A DNA stretch of 64,000 bases from Meghimatium bilineatum (lineage: Eukaryota > Mollusca > Gastropoda > Stylommatophora > Philomycidae). This document shows positions 53,724 through 64,000 of this stretch, one piece after another. Within the stretch, counting starts at the first letter, position 1. Every line of letters starts with the position of its first letter. The DNA lies in the NCBI GenBank assembly GCA_034231615.1, contig CM067298.1, positions 1,369,834-1,433,833 of the forward strand, read 5' to 3'. The notes beneath the pieces are model-generated. The model did no database searches and was not told the origin of the DNA. It saw nothing but the letters and a program-made list of their open reading frames with translations. Made by a program: the position numbers and the translations under genes.

Positions 53724-53729
53724 TCCTAA

Positions 53730-54240
53730 ATGATTAACTATGTACTGGTCAGTAGGTTACGTATGTAAACATGAACAATTAAATATCCATATGGCCCAGG
53801 GTTTCCAGATTTAAATTTCATGAAAAGTAAACTATACTAGAAAAGAGCAAGAAAAAAGCCAAATACAATTTTTCTTACTAGAATGACATTCTTACAGCAC
53901 TTCATCGGCATTTCTGCTTTTACTTGATAATTATTATGCACATTGCTACATTACATTTCTTTAGGCTTATATTAATATGTAGTTTTCATCGTGTGTTATT
54001 TTTTAGATTTTCCATGTTAGATGTTGCTAATTACAGTACAATGAAACAAGATCAAAACATGCCAATTGGAGTTCTATACTATATCGAACGAATTTATCTC
54101 TACAGATTGATTGTAATCAAAAAAAGCTAACAGTAAACTGGAAGTTACTGAAATTTTTTTAGAAGAATGATGTAGGTAAAAGTAAAACTAATGTAAATAT
54201 CCTCAGAGATGATGGAGTAAAAGGACAAATTGTAATAATA
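53730..54240. other. TAF1B 5' flank
   Basis: Upstream of the TAF1B start. No transposon homology, array or TATA box at a convincing spacing was recognised. This is the likely promoter area. Confidence 0.35.
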
Positions 54241-54550
54241 AAATTCATCATCAAGTGTCGTCTCCGCAACAGACCTCCAACATTCCGTCTCTTGCTTTGG
54301 TGGTGCACTCTGCTAGACTGTAACCTGTCCATCTTGTAATGTTGTACTCTGTCAAAGGCCTTGCTGTAGTTTATGAAGCAAATATAGATACTTTTTTGGA
54401 CTTTTATCCCTATATTTATCTATCACTAGTCGGATACTAAGTAGGCCTATAGTTTCTCTGGTTCCTTTGTTTTTCCTAAAACGGAAAAGTTCTTCACCGA
54501 CCTCCGTGTCTATTTTGTTTTTAATTCCTTCATGTAGTGAGAAGTACTTT
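54240..54550 (-). mobile_element. LINE RT palm fragment
   Basis: Broken minus-strand text FRKNKGTRETIG, YSKAFDRV-like motif A near 54350 and QSSRVHHQSKRRNVGG, an RT fingers-palm fragment. Heavily mutated. Confidence 0.6.
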
Positions 54551-54639
54551 AGTTAAATGACTCATTAGACTTATTTTTCTATATTCTGTACTAAAAATAA
54601 AATTAGAGACACATGTATATATTAATCTATGTGACGTGT

Positions 54640-55085
54640 ACTTTGCAGAACTCTGTCCTCACTGTCACTAGTAAACGTTTCGGTTCCGTCCGAGTTACCC
54701 AGCTCTTCCAGTGTCATGTTCAGAAGACCTTCGATATCCTTTGTCCATCGTAGTCTTGGTCTGCCTCTTGTTCTCTTGCCTGGAACATTTTCCTCCATGA
54801 TTAATCTGTCTAAACCATTGTGTCCTTTTTATATGTCCGAAATATGTTAGTTTGCGGTGATGGTTTTTTTTTAAAGTTTTGATTAGTAAGTCTTCTTCTA
54901 TGTTCAGATCTTTGCAGACGTCTTGGTTGGTCCGTCTTTCTGTCCATATTTTGTATTGGAACTTTCTGTAATATTTCATTTCGAAAGCCGATTGATTTCT
55001 CATACTTGCTGCCAAAAATGACCGATATGGATGACAGTCATGCTTCCACACTATCCTGCTAAATGTATTACCTTTACCCATGATT
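54640..55085 (-). mobile_element. LINE C-terminal fragment
   Basis: Minus frame of 128 codons: SAFEMKYYRKFQYKIWTERR, TNQDVCKDLNIEEDLL, KLTYFGHIKRT and a GKCSRQENKRQTKT end. Probably the C-terminal part of the same element class as 54240-54550. Confidence 0.75.
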
Positions 55086-55329
55086 ATTCTTCAAGTTGTT
55101 ACCGCATTAATTAAATAGATAATGATCAGTGTATCTTTATCTAAAAAACTACGCTGTATCTACAGACACATTCCTTGTCCCTATTTAAAGAGTGGGTAAA
55201 ATGCTACTTTTATGGGACTGCTTTTAAGAAGCCAAGAAAATGCCAAACAAGCCAATTCTCTGAGTCAACCAATCTTTTAAAAGGTAAAGCTTGAACCGGG
55301 GGAATGAAGTTTTGCTAATAACTAGAAAC

Positions 55330-56440
<1,111 letters not shown>

Positions 56441-56559
56441 CTTTTGAACTTTTTATTTAGATTGTGATTCTGACCACGAGCTCTTAGTAGCAGATATGAA
56501 GATTAGACTCAAGAAGTTAACGAAAAGCGTTTATTTGTGTCAGAAAGTATCTACTGCAG

Positions 56560-59280
56560 TGCGTGTAGAAGTTCCTGAGTAGGGAAGTTTTCAGATTTGT
56601 CTTTCAGTTTCCGTCTCTTGTAAATTGCCTGCAGTGTTCTTTCTTTCTCAAATTTAGTCGTACCAGCAGTGATCTGGGTGTACAAACTGAGCGATCAAGG
56701 GCTGTGGTCTCCCAGAAGCTAGATTCGATGCTGCAGTACTTGAGAGAGTTCTTCAAGCGAGTTTTTCTCCCGTCCGCTTAAACGTTTACGAGCTCACAGC
56801 TCTCCATAGAATAATTTCGTTGGACGGTGGTTGTCGGACCTACAGACGATCTGGTCAGTCCAGCGGAGTTGGGACCTAATCAACTGGGCATGTATACTTT
56901 GCATACGGGACTTTTGAAGTATTTACGTGTCTGGTAATTGATTCTTCCAGCGTACTCTCATTAGGTTTCTTACGTACCGAAGGTGGAAAAAATTAAGCTG
57001 TCGAGCGTGTCTCGCATGGACAGTTCAGACCGACTCAGCATAAAGCATTGTTAGTAGAACCACTGCGCGGTAGACGCCCAACTTAGTTGTCGAACTGAGA
57101 CCATGCCTGATCTAGACGTTTGCACGAAGGCTCCGGAATGTCGCACTGACGCGAGTAATATGCAGGGCAACATCATTGCCAATAGTTGCTGTTTGCGATA
57201 GGGTGCTATCGAGATATTGTTTTTTGTTGTTGTTCGTCCATTACAAGTGATGATGACCATTTGTTACATCCACTTTTAAAAATTCAAATTTAATTATGTC
57301 TTTGATTATGAGTTCGTAGATGGCTAATGAGCCCTATTCGTGCTGTAAATGCCCTTCGACAGATCGGACATGAAATGACGACAGTAGACGGATCTTAGTC
57401 AATCCGTGACTTTCTAGCTGCTCTCCGCTGTTGAGCTGCTGCATTTTTCCTCTTTTCACAAGATGATGCGCTCTCATTGATTGTAGACCGCCATGTAGAT
57501 CTATTTTGAGCAAGTTCTTCCTATGTATCGTGGTCTATTTCAAAGGCTTTTAGTAAGTTCTTTAACGAGTCTTTGTAGCTCTTCTTTTGACCACCTTGAG
57601 ATCGTGTACCCTTCTCCAGCTCACCATAGAGAAGTATCTTTGGCAGACGATGGTCTGGCATACGCACCAAATGACCTTCCCAACGAATCTATGTCTGCAT
57701 CAGGATCGTGTCAATGCTGGGGATACCAGCTCTATCAAGGACAATAGTATCTGGAATCTTGTCTTGCCATCTGATGTTCATAACTTTTCTGAGACAATTT
57801 GTGTGCAAATGAGTGAGTTTTTTCACATGACGTCTATACACAGTCCATGTTTCACTAGCGTATAATAGTACTGGATGTACCACTGTTCTATAAACTTTCA
57901 GCTTAGTCTGTAGGCTAATTGCTATTTTTACGCCAGACATTTGCGTACAATCTGCCGAAAGTACTGCTTGCTTTGGCGATCCTTGTATACAATTCATCAT
58001 CAACGTTGGCATTTTGTGATAACGTACTGCCTAGATATGTGAATATATTCACAACTTTCAGTGCTACACCATTTACCTTTATGCAGGGCTCGAGATAGCT
58101 TTTGCCAAGTGCTGGTTGTAACATGACTTCTATTTTCTCTGTGTTAATGGTAAGTCCAAAGTTGGTACATGCTTTGGAGAATCTGTCTATAATACATTGT
58201 AGATCAGTCTCAGTGTTGACATTTAGGGCACAATCATCAGCAAATAGGAGATCCCTGATTGTGTGTGATTTAACTTTGGTTTTTGCTCGGAACCGCCGAA
58301 GGTTGAACAATTTTCCGTCTATGCGATAGGTGATGTTTACTCCCAGGTCTAGATCTCTGAAAGCATCATCCAACATAGCAGAGAACGTGATGCTAAATAT
58401 GGTAGGTGCTAATACACATCCTTGTTTTACTCCATTAAGAGACAGGAAACGTTTCAGATAACTCTCCATCATCCTGAACTCTAGCTTGCATTCCATCATG
58501 CAATTGTTGCACCATTGAGATACATTTCTATGGGTATCCATACTTTGCCAGAATCTTCCACAGACCCTCTCTACTTACTGTGTCAAATGCTTTTGACAAG
58601 TCTACGAATGCTGTGTACAGGTCACAGTGTTGTTCTTGACATTTTTCTTGAAGCTGTCTTTCAGCAAAGAACATATCAGTTGTTCCACGTTCTTTTCTGA
58701 AACCACATTGGCTTTCGGGTATTAATCCTTCATTAAGATGAGATGTAAGACGGTTCAAAAGGATTCTAGCAAATATCTTTCCAGCAATGGACAGTAGAGA
58801 TACCACGATGGTTGTTACAGGACTGGCGGTTCCCTTTACGTTTATACAGGTGTATAATTGTTGCATATTAATCTCATCTGCTTTCTTATTCAGCCATGAG
58901 TCCCTCATATTTCTGTTCTTTTACTGTGATTACTGGCTATGTGTAAGGGACACTTGTCGCTGGTTGGTACATTAATAAGTCTTCGCGGTTCTGATAGTGA
59001 GACCGAGCGCATTAGACCGAAGAAAAGAGGTCATACTGTCCTGAATGTCTTTCAGAATGGTAGCGTTGAGCACAATCGTCGGCGAACAACGTCCACCTTA
59101 GTTTTTGGCTTCAATGTACTAAGATTGAATAGCTTTCCATCAGCTCGAAAACGAAAGAAAATTCCTGCACTGTTATTCCGGAAGGCATCACTTAGCATAG
59201 CAGAGAACACCATGCTAAAGGGCGTCGGAGCCAGGACACAAACACCAGAAAACTGTGAAATTGGCAACACTGCTTGATTA
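56560..59280 (-). mobile_element. Degenerate zinc-finger-type LINE (host)
   Basis: Pieces 58933-59280 and 56560-57221. Minus strand from 5': CVLAPTPFSMVFSAMLSDAF and RADGKLFNLSTLKPKTKV, then after the insertion ATIGNDVALHITRVSATFRS, ESVWTVHARHARQLNFFHL and VRNLMRVRWKNQLPDT. Same family as the nested copy but far more decayed. Confidence 0.82.
57222..58932 (-). mobile_element. Zinc-finger LINE, 1.7 kb, nested
   Basis: Minus strand from 5': SQCGFRKERGTTDMFF, AFVDLSKAFDTVSREGLW (motif A), LNGVKQGCVLAPTIFSI (motif B), LLFADDCALNV (motif C), LGSTLSQNANVDDEL, LLYASETWTVYRRHVKKL, RWQDKIPDTIVL, and near 57325-57385 the decayed C2H2 finger with AxIGLISHLRTHNQRHN. It ends with a (GTTGTT)n-containing tail. 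About five frameshifts or stops; catalytic motifs kept. 5'-truncated upstream of the RT. Confidence 0.9.
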
Positions 59281-59733
59281 CAATCTTATGTACACTCTCC
59301 ATGTTTGTGTGTTCTGAAAATGTAAATATTTAAAACGTAAACGCAGGAGAGTGATTCATTTTTCTGAATATTTCACTGTAGGCTAGTTATTTCAAAATTT
59401 GAAGTTTTCAAACTCAAACTCAAACCTTAGGGACGAACAGCTTGCAGCCTTAAGAAATATATAAGAAAAATAGCTTTAGATTCAACTATGTACATTTTAA
59501 AGCGAGAAAATAATGTGTATCAAAACTTTGCGATATTTGTTTCTTATTCTTCGTGAGATGATCATCATCAAGTCATGTGTTGAAGTTGAAGACTTCAAAT
59601 AAATGTAACCGTATGATGTATCAAATTTGTTTTTGGATTGTTTGTTGATGTTGCTGGCTAACTCCACTTTTTTGTCTTCCAGTAGACATTTATTTCTAAA
59701 CGATGCGTATAATATTAGCAGCGTAATCAGAGA
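59281..59733 (+). promoter_or_regulatory. Probable 5' UTR/promoter side of SMARCAL1
   Basis: This stretch lies between the degenerate LINE ending near 59280 and the SMARCAL1 ATG. No transposon homology, array or TATA box at a clear spacing was seen. It is single-copy in appearance and is the likely place for the transcription start. An in-frame stop at 59716 closes the frame before the ATG. Confidence 0.35.
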
Positions 59734-60175
59734 ATGAGTGGACAAGGCCTAACAGCGGAGCAGAAGAGAAAAATTGCGGAAAACCGACAGCGAGCCATAG
59801 CTAGAAGAATAGAGAAGCTAAGTCCTGTGAAATTAAATACGGCATCACAGCAAACATCAACGTCTACACTGCTTTCAAATCGTGTTCATTTATTCAGTAA
59901 CCAATCACAGCCAATTAATAATAACTACAATATTACACAACATGATTCCAAATTTGGAGAATCACCGGTTCATAATTCATTAACTACTTCCAATTCCATT
60001 AAGTGGAACAATAGGTCAACAGCACCAGTGTCCCAAAATTTGGCAACATCAAAAGCTGTGGGGCCAAAATTAAGTGGAAAATGTGTCTTTGTTGGCAATG
60101 GCATCTTTGTTGTTGAGATAGGTTATAGTGCTCCCCTGGTTGAGTACTTTAAACAACTTCAAACACGATTGTATG
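59734..60175 (+). CDS. SMARCAL1: SMARCAL1 first coding exon (partial gene)
   Basis: SNF2-family annealing helicase (HARP) that rewinds RPA-coated DNA at stalled replication forks; only its N-terminus is here. Residues 6-28 (LTAEQKRKIAENRQRAIARR...) are the RPA-binding helix typical of SMARCAL1. A Ser/Asn/Thr-rich linker follows, and from residue 115 (GKCVFVGNGIFVVEIGYSAP) a HARP domain begins. The exon ends inside that domain after 147 codons plus one base, at the donor TTGTATG|GTAAGTT (60176). An in-frame TAG at 59716 and A at -3 support this ATG. The HARP domain and the linker distinguish it from ZRANB3. No later exon was found up to 64000. Confidence 0.93.
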
Positions 60176-60690
60176 GTAAGTTATGGTGCTCGTTAGTAGT
60201 GCTATTGCATGCCTCTCAACAGATTGTATGTTAAGTTACTGTGCTCATTGTTGCTATTGCATTCATGTCAGCATGTAACAGATTTTTCAATATTTTATGC
60301 AGAACATAGTCTGGTCTCATTTTTTTATGTTATAACCGATTATATTAATCTACGGTAAATTATTCTCTATATGCATAGTTTAAGGTAAATTATTCTCTAT
60401 ATGCATAGTTTCAGGTAAAAATTTAGAGGTTATTTTTGGGCAGCTAACACAGAATGGCTGAAAGCACATTCTGTATTTGTTATCACCAGGTGTTAATTAC
60501 TGAAATAACCAGCTTGACTGTACTGTGCATAGTTCAAAATATGCCCTGTTTCTTTAAAAAAATGTAGCATTCTCACTTTTTTTTACAATCCGACTGTGGA
60601 CATCTGGAATATGCAAAATAAAGGAATATGTACAGTCCTCTGATGCGCTAGAGAAAATTGAGGAATATGCTGGGGTTTTTATAATTACTG
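60176..60690 (+). other. SMARCAL1 intron 1, single-copy start
   Basis: Intron after the GTAAGT donor. A 33-bp near-duplication (ggtaaattattctctatatg) is at 60353-60415. No second exon was recognised; an open stretch at 60588-60690 lacks an acceptor. Confidence 0.5.
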
Positions 60691-61128
60691 TTGTTGTTCG
60701 TCCATCACAAGTAATAATGACCATTTGTTACATCCACCTTGAAAATTCAATTTTAGTTATGTCTTTGATTATGAGTTCGTAGATGGCTAATGAGCCCTAT
60801 TCGAGCTGTAAATGTCCTTGGACAGTTCGGACATGGAATGACGACTATAGACGGATCTTGATCTATCCGTGACTTTCTAGCTGCTCTCCGCTGTTGAGCT
60901 GCTGCATTTCTCTTCTTTTCACAAGATGATGTGCTCTTTTTTATTTTAGAATGCCATGTAGATCTATTTTGTGCAAGTTCTTCCCATGTATCGTGGTCTA
61001 TTTCAAAGGCTTTCAGTGAGTTCTTTAACGAGTCCTTGTAGCGCTTCCTTTGGCCACCTTGAGATCGTATACCCTTCTCCAGCTCACCATAGAGAAGTAT
61101 CTTTGGCAGATGATGGTCATTTCATCAT
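60690..61128 (-). mobile_element. Zinc-finger LINE 3' end
   Basis: Minus strand with the intact finger CPNCPRTFTARIGLISHLRT HNQRH (60770-60850) and the 3' UTR ending ggacgaacaacaac. About 90% alike by eye to 57222-57640. 5'-truncated at the gatgatggtc boundary. Confidence 0.9.
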
Positions 61129-61164
61129 GCTCTCATCCAAGTTAGCACATATAATGTATTAAAG

Positions 61165-61392
61165 TAGATCAGGAGATACTAGCCAATGGCACATACTAAA
61201 GAAGATGCTAGCCAATGGCACATACTAAAAGGAGATAATAGCCGATGGCACATACTAAAAGAAGATGGTAGCCGATGGCACATACTAAAAGAAGATGGTA
61301 GCCGATGGCACATACTAAAAGAAGATGGTAGCCGATGGCACATACTAAAAGAAGATGGTAGCCGATGGCACATACTAAAAGGAGATGTCTGG
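61165..61392. repeat. 30-bp minisatellite, 7 copies
   Basis: The unit is agccgatggcacatactaaa plus agaagatggt. Open in frame on both strands because 30 is a multiple of three. Confidence 0.96.
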
Positions 61393-62155
61393 AGTAGGTA
61401 TTTTTAACCACAAAACTATGGAAACTATGGGCATGCATCAATATCTGCTGTTGGTAACTGAGCACTTATTATTATGAAGGATGGTACGAGTAAGACATAT
61501 TTTTACCACAAAACTATGGGAACTATGGACATCTGCTGTAGGTAACTGAGCACTTATTATGTATGAAACATGGTACAAGTAATACTGTCAGGGAGTACAA
61601 TAGTATTTTTACCACAAAGATATGGCAACTTTATATCAAAATCCTTCATGTACATGTGCTGCATCTGCTATGGCAAAGCAGCCTTTGTTTCCACAGCCTA
61701 TAGAAAACCTCCCTGCACTCTTTCATAGAAAAACATGCAGTAACTAAAGTTTTTTAAATTCAACTATTTACATGCATGGACATTTGCTGTAGGTAAACTG
61801 GGCACTTATTATGTATGAGGGGTGGTACGAGTAAGGCTGAGTCAGGGGCACATTAGTATTTTAACCAAAAAGCTATGGCAACTATGTACATGCGTGGACA
61901 TCTGCTGTAGGTAACTGAAAACTTATTGGTCTCTGCTTTGATTGCAACTATGTTGTTCATTACCAATAACCATAACAAATATCTGAAGTCTCCACTAGGA
62001 ACTATAACTCATCTGATCAATACTTTCTTGCTTGATTGACATATATTTATGCATATTTTGTGATTTCCCTTTCATATCACATTGTTCTCTCCCTTTTTTG
62101 CATCAGTATAAAACTGAATAATTAGACAGTGTCTGTACAGAGGATAGCAAACTTG
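61393..62155. repeat. Degenerate ~115-170-bp repeats
   Basis: Blocks at 61400-61480, 61495-61580 and 61780-61925 share ctatgggaactatggaca, tctgctgtaggtaactga and gcacttattatgtatga. An old tandem family in SMARCAL1 intron 1; no gene seen. Confidence 0.6.
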
Positions 62156-62159
62156 GTAG

Positions 62160-62700
62160 AGATATTGAAATAAGATGTCAGAAAACCAATGCTCAGACGG
62201 ACCAGTTGTCGCTAATACTCAAACATCCATCAATCTGTATGGCTACAAAACAGCAATTGATAAACAGTATTTTTATACCAACTCTATGTTAACAAAGTCA
62301 AACATAGACACCTTGACAAAGACACTAGCAAAAAAGATCACAGTGTATGAAATGAGATGTTTGAGGAAAACTATAAATTTCACCAGAAGAGACAGACAGA
62401 GAAATGAAGATATCAGGAAATAAATAAAGACCATCTGAATTCAAGACTACATCGAGAAATGGTGAACTATGGGGTTTGTCCACGTCATGAAAATAGAACT
62501 AATGCAACCAGCGATTCATGCATACAACAGCAGAAAATCTGTCTACAAGGTACGATGAAGACCAAGAACTAAATGGGTGAAGACAACCAATGTAGCCTTA
62601 AAGAGACACGTGCTGACCATGGCTAATGCAACCCAAATGGCCAAATATAGAGAACCCCCAACTCCCCCCCCCCACGATGCTTAATGTCACAAGTGGAAAT
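62160..62700 (+). mobile_element. LINE C-terminal fragment
   Basis: Plus frame 62175-62423 (82 codons): TLAKKITVYEMRCLRKTINF and TRRDRQRNEDIRK, then stops and a decayed WVKTTNVALKRH end. Co-linear with 29166-29640, sharing the 3' words cttaatgtcacaagtgg. Confidence 0.82.
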
Positions 62701-63982
62701 AATAATAGATAATTCATTATCAAGTTGAATGTTATACTTTTTGTTTCATTATCAAATTGAATGTTATACATTTTGTTTCATTATCAAGTTGAATGTTATA
62801 CTTTTTGTTTAATTATCAAGTTGAATGTTATACATTTTGTTTCATTATCAAGTTGAATGTTATACTTTTTGTTTCATTATCAAGTTGAATGTTATACTTT
62901 TTGTTTCATTATCAAGTTGAATGTTATACTTTTTTGTTTCATTATCAAGTTGAATGTTATACTTTTTCTTGATTCTTGATTAGAAACTGGCTTCACAGCA
63001 CGCGGGACATTACCATAAGTGCTTCGCCCTCCGCTCCAGCAGCCATCCCAGTGTATGTAGACTCATAGTTCCGGTCAGGTGTTGATTGTGTGATCTTCTG
63101 GACTTTCCAAAAAATGTACTTTTCCTCCCCTCACCTCTGAATACTCCCATTTCTAACATTCTCTGTATGTGTACTTTCTCAACCTCATTGACATCATCTG
63201 CATCTTGAAATGAATTTATTACTGCCTTTATTAAATCTGCTTTATCTCAGCAATGTGCCGTCTATCGCCGCATTGCCTGCCAGTAAGCCGGCTCTCTCGT
63301 TTCCTCTGACCCCAGCATGACCAGGGCAGAATATCCATGTAATGCTTTGGACAACTGAATTGTTCAATAAGTCCCACCATTCTTTTCTTAGCATGAACTT
63401 GTCTATCTTGCGCAACATGCTTTGAGAGTCTGTGAGTATTACCGCGTGTGTTGATGTATCAGTTATAAACCAATCAAGCGTTGCTGTAACTCCCTCTATC
63501 TCCATCCTCATGCTCGATGTGACAGTAGAATATGCTGAAGATTTCTCAACCAACTTCACGCCATTTCTGTAGGCAACAAAACCCCAACCGCATTTATTTG
63601 TGTTTCTGCTAACAGATCCATCTGTGTATATAATTATGTCTTGTGGTTTCGAGTGTAGTTTGGCGAGTTCTTGCACTGTATCCTGAGCCCTGACTGCCGT
63701 CCATTTTCTATACGCTATATCTAGTTGTATTATTACTTTAGTCAGTGATTTCTTCTCAGTGTCTACCTCCACCCATTCACTGCCCTTTCCTATTTCTTCC
63801 AATTCACATACTATTCGCAGTGTGTCTTCAGCCTCTGCCATCCATGATCTGCCATGCTTAATACGTTTTCTCTTTGACTCATCTAGACGATGGTGTAATG
63901 GGTGGTGGTTGTATTCTGTCACTTTAAGGTACGAAGTATACTTTTTGTTTCATTATCAAGTTGAATATTATACTTTTTTAAA
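62700..63982. repeat. ~32-bp minisatellite split by a LINE segment
   Basis: The unit is tttcattatcaagttgaatg plus ttatactttttg. About eight copies at 62710-62965 and again at 63938-63982 after the intervening segment 62966-63937. Confidence 0.9.
63242..63922 (-). mobile_element. LINE RNase H domain, catalytic Asp lost
   Basis: Minus frame of 226 codons. An RNase H domain is clear: IIYTDGSVSRNTNKCGWGF, MRMEIEGVTATLDW, VILTDSQSMLRKID, IFCPGHAGVRGNERAG. The first three acidic residues are present. The fourth, normally Asp in GNERAD, is Gly here. The frame is otherwise intact and starts with a linker (ESKRKRIKHGRSW). Different LINE family from 20638 and 50737. Confidence 0.85.
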
Positions 63983-64000
63983 TTTCTTAATCTATGTGAC

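Noticed and set aside
53296..53511. 71-codon plus frame opposite TAF1B intron 1
   Set aside because: It runs into the LINE 3' end at 53430 and has no domain or codon signal.
60560..60690. Second exon of SMARCAL1
   Set aside because: An open stretch exists, but no acceptor with the needed phase and no HARP continuation (Tyr-Asp...Trp-Asn-Phe) was found.
61179..61465. Frames of RWHILKEDG and CHRLPSSFSM repeats
   Set aside because: 30-bp array read in frame on both strands.

Overview
This is animal nuclear DNA: AT-rich, intron-bearing and crowded with non-LTR retrotransposons, Penelope-like elements and minisatellites. Two conserved genes can be read from it. The minus strand carries a complete TAF1B gene (RNA polymerase I initiation factor, RRN7/TFIIB-like). 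I assembled it from 14 exons between 53723 and 8610; the joined frame is 1,644 nt (547 codons plus stop), and every exon-exon phase matches. The plus strand carries the first coding exon of SMARCAL1 (annealing helicase) at 59734-60175, running off the right side. The two genes are divergent, with about 6 kb of transposon debris between their start codons. The mix of RNase H-bearing LINEs, LINEs with a C-terminal zinc finger, Penelope-like elements and SINE-like repeats suggests an invertebrate, perhaps a mollusc or other lophotrochozoan; I cannot name the species.

Layout. 1-4490: a 15-bp minisatellite of about 300 copies. 4525-6812: an RNase H LINE with a nested younger copy. 6811-8610: small arrays and the 3' flank of TAF1B. 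8610-53723: TAF1B, with about 43 kb of intron made mostly of tandem arrays (units 15-68 bp) and LINE, Penelope and piggyBac-like insertions. 53724-59733: the intergenic region, with LINE fragments, a Penelope-like element with a GIY-YIG domain and a (TA)74 tract, and a LINE nested in a degenerate relative. 59734-60175: SMARCAL1 exon 1. 60176-64000: SMARCAL1 intron 1 with LINE fragments and arrays.

The most unusual signal is that at three TAF1B exons (2, 6 and 8) the exon-intron junction itself is inside a tandem array. The donor of exon 6 occurs seven times, the donor of exon 8 four times, and the acceptor of exon 2 at least twice, each copy with a piece of exon. In each case only the exon-proximal copy keeps the reading frame. 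Other arrays begin within a few tens of bases of exons 5, 7, 9, 10 and 12. Also notable are an 859-bp piggyBac-like element with TTAA duplications whose empty paralogous site lies in the same window, several nested LINE insertions with target-site duplications, and LINEs inserted into minisatellites.

The long open frames inside arrays are by-products of repeat units whose length is a multiple of three, and I do not treat them as genes.
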